Source: Fervidifonticultor_A octavus_A
GTDB taxonomy: Bacteria > Sysuimicrobiota > Sysuimicrobiia > Sysuimicrobiales > Humicultoraceae
Reading direction: 5' to 3'
DNA: 64,000 nucleotides
Assembly: GCA_031459655.1 (NCBI GenBank)
Contig: JAVKID010000001.1
Coordinates: forward strand, 1-64,000
Numbering within the stretch: the stretch's first letter is position 1; every line of letters begins with the position of its first letter. The notes beneath the pieces were generated by a model. It saw nothing but the letters and a program-made list of their open reading frames with translations. It did no database searches and was not told where the DNA came from. Positions 1 through 7,908 of this stretch are shown here, piece by piece. A program made the translations under genes and the position numbers.

Positions 1-1107
1 GTGAAGGGCATACGGGCTGGGGGTACTCCCGGTGACGGCCTGGATTGCCGCACTCACGGTCCGATAGAAGGGATGATCGAGCGGGACCTCGGCGCCAGCA
101 ATCGCCTCCAGCCACTCGATGGAGGGCGAGGCTTGTTGCAGCCGCCCGTTCGGCCCGGCGGCCTCGCGGACGGCCGCTTCAACCTGCCGCTGCACATCCT
201 GTGGCGTCTCGTCCGGCGGGAAGGAAATCGAGCCGGCCACTTCGCAGGATGCGGGTGCACGGTTCAGGGCCAGTCGGCTGCCGCCCTGCACATGGGCGAC
301 CATCAGGTTCGTCGACCGCCCGACTGCCCCCTCGAAGAGAGGATGCCGGCGGTTGCGGGCGCGGTGGTCGTCGAGGACCCGCAAGGCAGCGGCAATCGTC
401 CAGATGCGGTCAATGGGATTGATGGCCATGTGATGGAACGGCGTCTGCTCTGGTTCGCTCGTCGTCGGCGGCTGGCCCTCCGCGGTGATTCGGAAGCGCA
501 GGATCCCCGGCGAGATCGCCTTGATCTCCCCCAGCCCGCCGCCAGACTCGGCTGGGTGCAGGTAGAGCGCGGCGTCCGCGCCCCAGCGGCTCAGGACCGC
601 CACGACGCCGCGGGCGCCGCGCTTGCTGGGGGCGCTGCACGCCATCACGGTGCGGCTGGGGCGATGGCCTTCCGCAGCGAGCGCTTCGAGGGCGCAGATC
701 ATTGCGGCCACGCCCCCAAGATCGTCTGCCACACCCCAGCCGTAGAGACGGCCGTGCTCAATCTCTCCGGCAAACGGCTCATGGTGCCAGCTCGCCCGGT
801 TGCGTGGGGGCTCGGTGTCCGGATGGGCGAAGATCAGCAGGCTCGGGTTGCCGCCGGAGACCGCCTGGAACCGTCCTACGACCGCGGTGCGCTTCGCTGG
901 ATCCACCAGGTCCGGAGTGGAGAAGTCGTAATCGGTCTGAAGGCTCGAGGGGGAGAAGGAGATCTCCTCGACCTCGCAATCAAGGCGGCCGAGCCGCTGT
1001 GCGACCCATCGCTGTGTAGATGTCTCGCCGTCCGCCGAGGCCTGCAGGATCTCCTGCAGCGCGGCGATGCAGGCCGCACGGTCGGGGACGACAGGTCGGG
1101 GCGCCAC
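1..1107 (-). CDS. M20-family metallohydrolase-like protein, catalytic Glu missing (3' end outside window)
   Basis: The gene reads right to left and runs off the left edge, so 369 codons are present and the C-terminus is missing. The M20 fold is clear: zinc-ligand motif FAHPDTEP (H95, D97) and YGWGVADDLGG with bridging D128. Where family members have the Glu-Glu pair (general base plus zinc ligand), this protein reads SAPSKRGARG, with Ser161-Lys162. By family knowledge M20 enzymes are peptidases or deacylases; loss of the Glu argues for a non-catalytic or altered role. The GTG start at 1107 is preferred because an in-frame TAA lies at 1138-1140 and a promoter ends just upstream. The substrate is unknown. 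Confidence 0.8.
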   Translation of the reverse strand, partial: MAPRPVVPDRAACIAALQEILQASADGETSTQRWVAQRLGRLDCEVEEISFSPSSLQTDYDFSTPDLVDPAKRTAVVGRFQAVSGGNPSLLIFAHPDTEPPRNRASWHHEPFAGEIEHGRLYGWGVADDLGGVAAMICALEALAAEGHRPSRTVMACSAPSKRGARGVVAVLSRWGADAALYLHPAESGGGLGEIKAISPGILRFRITAEGQPPTTSEPEQTPFHHMAINPIDRIWTIAAALRVLDDHRARNRRHPLFEGAVGRSTNLMVAHVQGGSRLALNRAPASCEVAGSISFPPDETPQDVQRQVEAAVREAAGPNGRLQQASPSIEWLEAIAGAEVPLDHPFYRTVSAAIQAVTGSTPSPYALH

Positions 1108-1140
1108 CGGATGGTCTTCAGGTATGCGCGTGATATGTTA

Positions 1141-1169
1141 ATGATATCTCAGATGGCGCCCGTTGTCAA
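1141..1169 (-). promoter_or_regulatory. sigma70-like promoter for the M20-like gene
   Basis: On the minus strand a perfect -35 TTGACA (1164-1169) is followed by a 17-bp spacer and -10 TATCAT (1141-1146). Transcription would start near 1134, about 27 nt before the GTG at 1107. The AT-rich patch stands out strongly in this GC-rich DNA. Confidence 0.75.
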
Positions 1170-1184
1170 CCCCCGCCCCCGGCG

Positions 1185-2498
1185 TCAGGGCGGCAGGCAC
1201 GCCGCCTCCATCTCCCTCCGGACGCGCAGCGTCGGATCTGCGGGGTCTATCGCGACATCCTCGTATCCGACGATCCGACCCGCCCGCACGTCCCGCACCA
1301 GCCGCACGCCGTGGGCCAGCCCGATCGGCAGCATCCCCGCCCGCACCGATTCCTCCGCCCGCCGCAGCACACCGTAGACCGTGTAGCCCCCCTCCCCGTC
1401 GAGTCGCTCCCCGGCGCGCAGGTCGCGCTTGGCGGCGGCCACCACGTCGCCCTGGCACGCGACCGGAGCGCCGGTCGGCTCGCCGAGCAACCCCACGCGC
1501 AGCACGCTGACGGACAGTTCCAGCCCGACCAGGTGATACGGCCGGTACAGCGCCGCGAAGCGGCCGGACTCATCGGTGACCAGTCCGTACTCGGCGAAGC
1601 AGCGCCTCACATAGTCGCCGGGTGCCTCGAACGTCACATAGACCCCCCACCGCAGATCGCCCTCCACCTGGCGGCCGTCACGGTAGAGACTGGAGACGAC
1701 CTCCACCGTGCCGGCATGCGCCAGCGTCCCTCCCGCCTGACGCGGTCGGCACACCTGGGGCAGGTCGCGGATCCCCGCTGGGGGGAACCCCAGGCCCTCC
1801 GGCTGCGGGACCAGGCCCGTGGCGTTGGCGACCGCGGCCATCTCGATGGCGGACTTCGTCCCGTCCAGGAACGAGTTGAACATCCGGGGGTTCATCCCGC
1901 CGCTGGCGGCCTGCTCGGCTGTGAGGCCGTAGTGCTCCCAGACGGTGTCGGGCGTGGAGGCGTGGTAGGCCGGCAGGTACTTCGTGCCCTTGCCGGCGGC
2001 GGTGACCTCGAACCCCGCGGCCCGTGCCCAGGCCACCAACTCACAGATCAGTGCCGGCTGGTCACCATAGGCCAGGCTGTAGACCACCCCGCGCTCCCGC
2101 GCTCGCCGGGCCAGCAGCGGACCCGCCAGCGCATCGGCCTCGACGTTGACCATCACGAGGTGGACGCCGGCTTCGATGGCGGTCAGGGCATGACGGATGC
2201 CGGCGGCGGGCACACCGGTGGATTCGACGAGGACATCGAGGCCCGGAGCATGGATGAGGGCCTGCGCGTCGTCCGTGATGAAAGTTGTGCCGATGGCCTC
2301 CTCCGGCCACCCGGCCCGCAGGAGCGCGCTCCGGGCACGGTCAGGCACGAGGTCGGCCACGCCGAGCACCTGCAGGCCGCGCAGCCGCCGCGCCTGGGCG
2401 AGGAACATGGTGGCGAACTTCCCAGCGCCGACGACGCCGACCCGGAGGGGGCGTCCGGATGCGTCGCGCTGGGTGAGGCGGTCGAGAAGGGCATCCAT
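1185..2498 (-). CDS. COG4091-type NAD(P)-dependent oxidoreductase with C-terminal SAF domain
   Basis: This 437-residue protein resembles the predicted homoserine-dehydrogenase-like family with a C-terminal SAF domain (COG4091). The N-terminus holds a Rossmann nucleotide site, VGVVGAGKFA (about residues 20-29), followed by a dehydrogenase-like catalytic region. The last third (ACQGDVVAAAKRDLRAGERL onward) looks like an SAF domain. Members act on small hydroxy- or sugar-acid-type substrates and are not true homoserine dehydrogenases; the exact reaction cannot be told here. The ATG at 2498 is chosen because the Rossmann strand follows about 20 residues later; a longer upstream reading is low-complexity. 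It lies 77 bp upstream of the M20-like gene on the same strand, but that gene has its own promoter. Confidence 0.8.
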   Translation of the reverse strand: MDALLDRLTQRDASGRPLRVGVVGAGKFATMFLAQARRLRGLQVLGVADLVPDRARSALLRAGWPEEAIGTTFITDDAQALIHAPGLDVLVESTGVPAAGIRHALTAIEAGVHLVMVNVEADALAGPLLARRARERGVVYSLAYGDQPALICELVAWARAAGFEVTAAGKGTKYLPAYHASTPDTVWEHYGLTAEQAASGGMNPRMFNSFLDGTKSAIEMAAVANATGLVPQPEGLGFPPAGIRDLPQVCRPRQAGGTLAHAGTVEVVSSLYRDGRQVEGDLRWGVYVTFEAPGDYVRRCFAEYGLVTDESGRFAALYRPYHLVGLELSVSVLRVGLLGEPTGAPVACQGDVVAAAKRDLRAGERLDGEGGYTVYGVLRRAEESVRAGMLPIGLAHGVRLVRDVRAGRIVGYEDVAIDPADPTLRVRREMEAACLPP

Positions 2499-2571
2499 CG
2501 GTCCCGACTCCCGGTTTTGGGTGGACAGGTTCTCCCTGGCGCGGCCCTGCTCCCCCCAGCGGACCGCGGTC

Positions 2572-2600
2572 TTGATCGGCGACACGCCACCCGCCACAAT
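2572..2600 (+). promoter_or_regulatory. sigma70-like promoter upstream of the VWA gene
   Basis: TTGATC (2572-2577), a 17-bp spacer and CACAAT (2595-2600) form a reasonable promoter about 70 nt before the GTG of the VWA gene. It sits in the gap diverging from the SAF-domain oxidoreductase. Confidence 0.55.
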
Positions 2601-2673
2601 AGACGCAACGCGTGGATCGACCCTGGGGTCACGCAGAGTGAAGAGGAGCCTGCGGAGAGGACGGGGCACCTGA

Positions 2674-3630
2674 GTGAACTGGAAGTACCCCGCATTCCTC
2701 TGGCTACTGCCGGCGCTGGCTGGGCTGAGCGCCCTCTCCCTGGCCGTCCTGTGGCGCAGGCAGGCGCGCGGCGCCGTGCGCTACCCCCTCTGGATCGTGG
2801 CCGAGGCCGCCTCGCACGCCGGTCCGATCCGCCGGCACCTGCCGGCCGTCTTCCTCATCCTCGCCCTGGCCGCCGCCATCCTCGGCGCCGCCGGGCCGGT
2901 GGTCCCGTGGTGGACGCCGACCGGGTGGCCGGTGGTGCTTATCATCGATGTCAGCCGCAGCATGGAAGAGCCGGACATCCCGCCCAGCCGCATCGAGGCC
3001 ACCAAGGCGGCCGCCCTGGACTTCGTGGCGCGGCTCCCGCGCGCGACGAGGGCGGCGCTGGTCACGTTCGGGAACTATGCGACCGTCGTGGTGCCCCTCA
3101 CAGCCGATCGGGCGAGGATGCAGGAGGCGATCCGGGGCATCACCACGCAACTGCGCACGCAACTTGGCAACGGTCTGGTGGAAGGGGTCCGCGCGGTGGC
3201 GGGCGAGGGCGGCTCCTCCCCAGGGCCGAATGCGGCGCCGGGAAGCGGAACTCGGGCGATCGCCATCCTCCTGTCGGACGGCCGCGCGAGCGACGGGATT
3301 CCACCCCTGGAGGCTGCGGAGGAAGCGAGGCGCCGGGGCGTCCGGGTCTACACGGTCGGCGTCGGGACGCTGCAGGACCCGTCGAACTTCCGCAGCGGCT
3401 ACTGGGGGGTGCTGGACGAGCCGACGCTGCGGGCGATCGCGGCCGAGACGGGAGGGCAGTACTTCCACGCCGCCGAGGCCGGGCGGCTGCGGGAGATTTA
3501 CCGCGACCTGGCCGGGATGGTGGGATGGGAGCGGCGACCGACCGAGGTCTCGGCCGTCGCGGGCGGGATGGCGATGGCCCTCCTGGTGGTCTCGGTCGTA
3601 CTGCGATTCCTGCTCTTCCCGATGGGGTAG
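2674..3630 (+). CDS. BatA-like membrane protein with von Willebrand factor A domain
   Basis: The 318-residue product has two N-terminal membrane segments (about residues 6-26 and 56-74), a VWA domain and a C-terminal membrane helix (about 293-315), the layout of BatA/Aerotolerance-operon VWA proteins. The metal-ion-dependent adhesion site is intact at the start of the domain as DVSRSM (residues 92-97), giving DxSxS. Such proteins usually pair with MoxR AAA ATPases and act as chaperone-like assembly factors at the membrane, but no MoxR or BatB gene is next to it here. The start is GTG at 2674. The next gene begins 5 bp after its stop. Confidence 0.85.
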   Translation: MNWKYPAFLWLLPALAGLSALSLAVLWRRQARGAVRYPLWIVAEAASHAGPIRRHLPAVFLILALAAAILGAAGPVVPWWTPTGWPVVLIIDVSRSMEEPDIPPSRIEATKAAALDFVARLPRATRAALVTFGNYATVVVPLTADRARMQEAIRGITTQLRTQLGNGLVEGVRAVAGEGGSSPGPNAAPGSGTRAIAILLSDGRASDGIPPLEAAEEARRRGVRVYTVGVGTLQDPSNFRSGYWGVLDEPTLRAIAAETGGQYFHAAEAGRLREIYRDLAGMVGWERRPTEVSAVAGGMAMALLVVSVVLRFLLFPMG

Positions 3631-3635
3631 ACGGC

Positions 3636-3812
3636 ATGCTATGTTCGACGCGGCCGAGGCTTTGCTGCACGAAGGAGGCCTTCGGCAAGCGGATCGAAGG
3701 TAACGACGGTGTCTACGCCCGCGTGACGGCGGAAGACTTGGAGACCATGCTCCGGCAGGCCAGGGAGGTCCTGCTGGCAGCCCGACCTCACCTTCGGTCC
3801 GGCCGGCGATGA
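3636..3812 (+). CDS. small hypothetical protein (58 aa) translationally coupled to the XPB helicase
   Basis: A 58-codon ORF starts with ATG 5 bp after the VWA stop and ends with TGA overlapping the helicase ATG (ATGA), a typical coupling arrangement. The C-terminal half (TAEDLETMLRQAREVLLAA) would form a charged helix. I do not recognise a family. It may be a genuine small partner of the helicase or only a leader; support comes from position and the coupling overlap. Confidence 0.4.
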   Translation: MLCSTRPRLCCTKEAFGKRIEGNDGVYARVTAEDLETMLRQAREVLLAARPHLRSGRR

Positions 3813-5284
3813 CCCCCTCCGCCCGCCTCCGCTTCGACCGCGGCTCCCTCCGCCTGGACGCCCCCCGGCAGACGCGCGTCCCGCCCTCTCTCATCTGGGA
3901 CAGCCGCGTGGGCGCCTGGCGGACGGAAGCGCTCCACTACCAGCAGGTCCGCGAAGAGGCCGCGCGGTACCACCTTGCCCTGACCGACGAGGCCGAGCGC
4001 TACTTCGACTGTCCGCCGCTCTCCGTGGCCCTCCCCCCGCTGCGCCCGGACCAGCAGGCAGCCGTCCTGGCCTGGGAACGGGCGGGCTGCCGGGGCGTGA
4101 TCGTCAAGCCTACCGGCACCGGGAAGACCGAGATCGCCCTGGCCATCATCGCCCGCCACCGGGTCCCGGCGATCGTCGTCGTGCCCCTGCGGGATCTGAT
4201 GTACCAGTGGCAGCGGCGCATCCGGCAGGGGTTGGGGGCAGACGCCGGCATCCTCGGCGACGGCCGGCGCGAGGTCTGGCCGATCACCGTGACCACCTAC
4301 GACAGCGCCTATATCCACATGAAGGAGATCGGCAACCGGTTCCGCCTGATCGTCTACGACGAGGCGCACCACCTGCCGGCGCCCACGCTGCGGGAGAGCG
4401 CGCTGGACTGCCTGGCGCCCATGCGCCTCGGGCTCACCGCCACGCCCTGGCGGGCCGACGGGGCCGACCGGTTGCTGGAGGATCTCATCGGGCCGGTCGT
4501 CTACCAGGAGCAGATCTCCCAGGCACGGGGCAAGACGCTGGCCACCTACAGTCTCATCCGCGTGCCGGTCCATCTCGGCGAGGAGGAGCAGGCCGAGTTC
4601 GACGCCCTGTCGCGGCGCATCCGCGCCTACGTGGCCCGCCGGCGCCGCGCAGGCCGTCCGGCAGAGGCGGACGGCCCGAGGCCGATGGGGGCGGGAAGGG
4701 ACCGGAGGCTCACTGCGGGCTTCGACTGGACGCGGGATCTGGCCATGCATGCCCGCACCGATCCTGAGGCCCGGGCGATCCTGCGGGCCTACCGGCGGAA
4801 GCTTGCCATCACCCACCGCTCCGCAGAGAAACTCCGCGTGGTCGAGGACATCCTGCGTCTGCATCCGGACGATCAGGTGGTGATCTTCACCGCCTCGAAC
4901 CGGATGGCGCTCGACGTCTCGGCGCGCTTTCTCATCCCGGCTTTGACCTCGCATTCCGACAAGCAGGAGCGCACCCGCGTCCTCGACCTCTTCGCCCTGG
5001 GGAGGTTTCGGGCCCTGGTGGCCTGCGAGGTGCTCAACGAGGGGTGGGACGCGCCCGCCGTCAAGGTCGGGGTGGTGCTCGGGGGAGAGAAGGGGACCAG
5101 GGAGGCGATCCAGCGCATCGGCCGTCTGCTCCGGAAGAGCGGGGACCGCACCGCGCGCCTCTACGAGGTGGTGGTCCAGGAGTCCCCCGATCTGGCCCGG
5201 GCGCGGCGACGGGGCCGCACCGATGCTTACCAGACCGCAACGCGTCTATCACTGGATCAGGCCCGGCAGGTCGATCTCTTCTGA
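3809..5284 (+). CDS. xpb: XPB/Rad25-type superfamily 2 DNA helicase
   Basis: The 491-residue product is an SF2 helicase of the compact archaeal/bacterial XPB type. Visible motifs are Walker A PTGTGKT (101-107), DEAHH (184-188), motif III LTATP (209-213) and, in the second RecA domain, an arginine-rich QRIGRLLRKSG motif VI near the C-terminus. At the place of the XPB RED motif it reads RAD (215-217). An N-terminal domain of about 75 residues precedes the helicase core. In archaea XPB partners the Bax1 nuclease in a helicase-nuclease machine thought to process DNA bubbles in repair; the next gene here is a Bax1 homologue, overlapping by 62 bp, so the same job is inferred. Confidence 0.88.
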   Translation: MTPSARLRFDRGSLRLDAPRQTRVPPSLIWDSRVGAWRTEALHYQQVREEAARYHLALTDEAERYFDCPPLSVALPPLRPDQQAAVLAWERAGCRGVIVKPTGTGKTEIALAIIARHRVPAIVVVPLRDLMYQWQRRIRQGLGADAGILGDGRREVWPITVTTYDSAYIHMKEIGNRFRLIVYDEAHHLPAPTLRESALDCLAPMRLGLTATPWRADGADRLLEDLIGPVVYQEQISQARGKTLATYSLIRVPVHLGEEEQAEFDALSRRIRAYVARRRRAGRPAEADGPRPMGAGRDRRLTAGFDWTRDLAMHARTDPEARAILRAYRRKLAITHRSAEKLRVVEDILRLHPDDQVVIFTASNRMALDVSARFLIPALTSHSDKQERTRVLDLFALGRFRALVACEVLNEGWDAPAVKVGVVLGGEKGTREAIQRIGRLLRKSGDRTARLYEVVVQESPDLARARRRGRTDAYQTATRLSLDQARQVDLF

Positions 5285-6472
5285 CCGGCTGGACGACGCC
5301 TGCCTGCCGCACCTGGCCCGGGCGGTCGCCGTCTACCGGCGGATGGCCGGCCGAACCCGCGGCGAGGTGCGCAATGCGGCGCGGATGGCCCTGGGCCGGT
5401 TGCGGCCCGACCGGGTCGAGGCGATCGTCAAACTCCTCGACGACGTCGCGACCTACGAATGGCCCCGCGGCGGCCGGCAGGCGGAACGGCGGCTGCGGGT
5501 GTTCGAGGCGGCCGCGCGGGCGCATCCCCTGGTGGATCCCGGGCGCGCCCAGGCGCTCCTCCGCGAGGCATTGGGCGCCGTTTGGGCCGGGGACCAGGGG
5601 CGCGGGGCGCCGGGGGCGCCGCCGCGTCTCGACGAGGCCGTGCCCGCCCTCTATGCGGACTACCCGGAGTTCCACCGCCTCCGCGCCTTTCCCGCGGACT
5701 ACTCCGCAGACGCCCTGCGGGCCGACTACGACCTGGCCCAGGCCCAGGCGCTGCTCTACGATGCGATCCGCGTCACCGTGGAGGCGACCGGCGACTTCAA
5801 GCACATCGTGCGCTATGCGCGGCTGGCCCGCCTGCTGCACCGCATCCAGCGGCTGCGCGGAGGAGGGTACCGGTTGGTCTTTGACGGGCCGAACTCGGTG
5901 CTGCGGCAACCCACGCCTACGGGGTGGACTTCGCCAGGTTCCTGGCGGCGCTCGTCCAGGCCCGGGGCTGGACGTTGACCGCGGAGGTCGTGCTGAGGCG
6001 GGGATGGCGGCCGGCGACGTATGTCCTCTCGGACGCCGACGGACTCCGCTCGCGGGTGCCCGCGCCGGCGCTCTTCGACTCCAGGCTGGAGGAGACGTTC
6101 GCGCGCTTGTTCGGGCCGCACCGCGACGGCTGGCGGCTGTCGCGCGAGGCTGTGATCCTCGAGGCCGGCGAGGGGCTGCTGGTCCCCGACTTCGTCTTCA
6201 CGCACGACGACGGCACCGAAGTGGCGTTGGAGATTGTCGGCTATTGGACGCCGGACTATCTGGCGACGAAGTTCGCCAAGCTGGGCGGGGTCCGGACTCC
6301 CCACCTGATGGTGGCGGTGCGCAAGTCGCTCGCCCTGCGCGCCGGGAGCCTGCCTGCGACGGTCCTGCCCTTTGCCAGCGGGATCCTGCTGCGGGACCTG
6401 ATGCCCAGGCTGGAGGCCTTCCGGTCCGGGGCGCCTACCAGACCATCGGCGAGCCGGCCGTCGGCTCGATGA
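5223..6472 (+). pseudogene. bax1: Bax1 (DUF790) nuclease, partner of XPB, with an apparent one-base frameshift
   Basis: The N-terminal part (5223 to about 5909) and C-terminal part (from about 5909, ending 6472) together match the DUF790/Bax1 family. The reading frame breaks at about 5909: in frame 1 the text goes ...VLRQPTPTG, while the family continues as ...THAYGVDFARFL in the next frame. Restoring one A at 5908-5909 (CAA-ACC) rejoins both parts into one protein of about 416 residues. The C-terminal part carries the nuclease signature: LFDSRLEETF, LLVPDFVF and ALEIVGYW, a PD-(D/E)XK-like set. The start overlaps the helicase end; the 3' end overlaps the convergent MBL gene by 38 bp. The break may be a real lesion or a sequence error. 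Confidence 0.8.
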
Positions 6473-7847
6473 CCCGGACGTCCGGCACCAGGGCCTTCCA
6501 CATCGCCGCCTGCTCCGTGTGGATCGGCACCAGGATCTCCGGCCGCAGCCGCCGGACCATCCGAACCAGATCCGCCTGCCCCGCGTGACCCGACGCGTGG
6601 CTGACGACCCGCCGCTGCACGCCCAGTCGGTCCAGCCAGTTGTCCAACCGCCACCGGTCGAAGACCTGCTCTTCGTCGTGCGGCTCGCTGGCCGAGGAGA
6701 CATACAGCGCATCGGCGCCGACGTGGAGGTCGATCAGGTTCAGGATGTCCCAGAACGACAGGGCCAGGATCAACCGGGACGCCATCGGCCGCAGGTCCTC
6801 CGGCGACCGCGCGGTCGGCCAGCGGAGCACCCGACGCTCCCAGGTGGCGTAGTCCTTCTCACTGTAGGTGCCACTCTTCTTGCGTTCCTTGAGGATCAGC
6901 ATGGGCTCGGCGCGGGGGTCGGGCACGAGCGGGTGGAGGCCGCGCAGGCGGTCGAGCAGGAAGGCGTCCTGCGGGAGGACGACGAGAACGCGTCCGGTCT
7001 CCTGCGCAATGCGCAGGAACGTCGCGAGCCGGTAGAGGTCGCGGGGCGCGAAGTCGGCGATCACCGGCCCGCGTGTCTCGCGGACGGCCGCCAGGCACTC
7101 GGCGAAGACGTCCTGCTCGGTGCGCCGCACGGTCTCGTCCAGGCGCGTGCCCTCGGCCAGCAACATCCAGACGCCCTCGGCCGCCGCCGCCTCGAGCATG
7201 GCCTCGCTGAGGTGTGCGTCCGGGCCGTGGAAGCGCAGGTCGCCGGTGTAGAGGATGGTGCCGCGCGAGGTGCGCAGCAGGAACGCGACGCAGCCGAGCA
7301 TCGAGTGGTCGACCGGCAGCGCACGGCAGGAGAGCCCGCCGACGTTGAACTCGCCTTCGACCTCGAGGAAGGGCCGCGGGGTCGCCACGCCCCTGTCGTC
7401 GAAGGCGGGCCGGCGCTTGAAGTTGACGATCTCGGTCTCGAAGTCGCGGGCGCGGCTCTCCTGCATCGCCTGCAGGGTGCGGAGGCACAGCGGCGAGCAG
7501 ACCGTCGGGACCCGCTCGTCCAGGAAGCCGATGTGCCCGGCGTGGTCGAGGTGCGCGTGCGTGAGCAGGACCGCCTGCGGGAGCGGTTCGGTGTGGACCG
7601 GCAGCCCGTGGTCGCCGATCGCCAGCAGGTCGCGGCGGTAGAGGCCCGGGACCGCAGGCAAGACGCCGGTGACGAGCAGGTCGGTCAGGCCGGCCGCCGT
7701 GCGCGGCTTGAGGTACTCCTCGAAGTAGCGCTTGCGGCGCGCGTAGGAGATCCCGAAGTCCAGGAAGACGCAGGCCTCGCCGTCCTCCAGGAGGATCTTG
7801 TTGCCGCCGATCTCGCCGGCGCCGCCGAACACCGTGAGGCGGAGCAT
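6435..7847 (-). CDS. RNase J-like metallo-beta-lactamase fold hydrolase
   Basis: The 470-residue product starts with the RNase J/beta-CASP-like opening LTVFGGAGEIGGN and has the full zinc-binding set: HAHLDH (residues 97-102), PVDHSMLG, YTGDLRFHG and SHASGHAG near the C-terminus. RNase J enzymes are 5'-3' exo/endoribonucleases; this one is shorter than canonical RNase J (about 550 residues) and lacks the usual C-terminal domain, so it belongs to a side branch whose substrate is uncertain. The ATG at 7847 gives the normal N-terminus. The stop overlaps the 3' end of the bax1 region. Confidence 0.82.
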   Translation of the reverse strand: MLRLTVFGGAGEIGGNKILLEDGEACVFLDFGISYARRKRYFEEYLKPRTAAGLTDLLVTGVLPAVPGLYRRDLLAIGDHGLPVHTEPLPQAVLLTHAHLDHAGHIGFLDERVPTVCSPLCLRTLQAMQESRARDFETEIVNFKRRPAFDDRGVATPRPFLEVEGEFNVGGLSCRALPVDHSMLGCVAFLLRTSRGTILYTGDLRFHGPDAHLSEAMLEAAAAEGVWMLLAEGTRLDETVRRTEQDVFAECLAAVRETRGPVIADFAPRDLYRLATFLRIAQETGRVLVVLPQDAFLLDRLRGLHPLVPDPRAEPMLILKERKKSGTYSEKDYATWERRVLRWPTARSPEDLRPMASRLILALSFWDILNLIDLHVGADALYVSSASEPHDEEQVFDRWRLDNWLDRLGVQRRVVSHASGHAGQADLVRMVRRLRPEILVPIHTEQAAMWKALVPDVRVIEPTAGSPMVW

Positions 7848-7908
7848 GACACTACTGTAGGGGGAAACCCGGGCGGCTGGTAGCCATGGGGTGCGCCCGA
7901 CGGGCCGG

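Noticed and set aside
1..1377. 458-codon plus-strand open frame
   Set aside because: It is antisense to the M20-like gene and to the end of the SAF-domain gene; it has no domain and consists of Arg/Gly/Pro-rich text typical of shadows in GC-rich DNA.
1311..3635. Plus-strand open frame of more than 770 codons across the SAF-domain and VWA genes
   Set aside because: Antisense or out-of-frame to two clear genes; only its last 58 codons (3636-3812) lie in a place with independent support.
5900..5915. Programmed ribosomal frameshift in bax1
   Set aside because: The site (CGG CAA CCC) is not a slippery heptamer, and no stem-loop or SD-like stimulator stands out; a lesion or sequence error is simpler.
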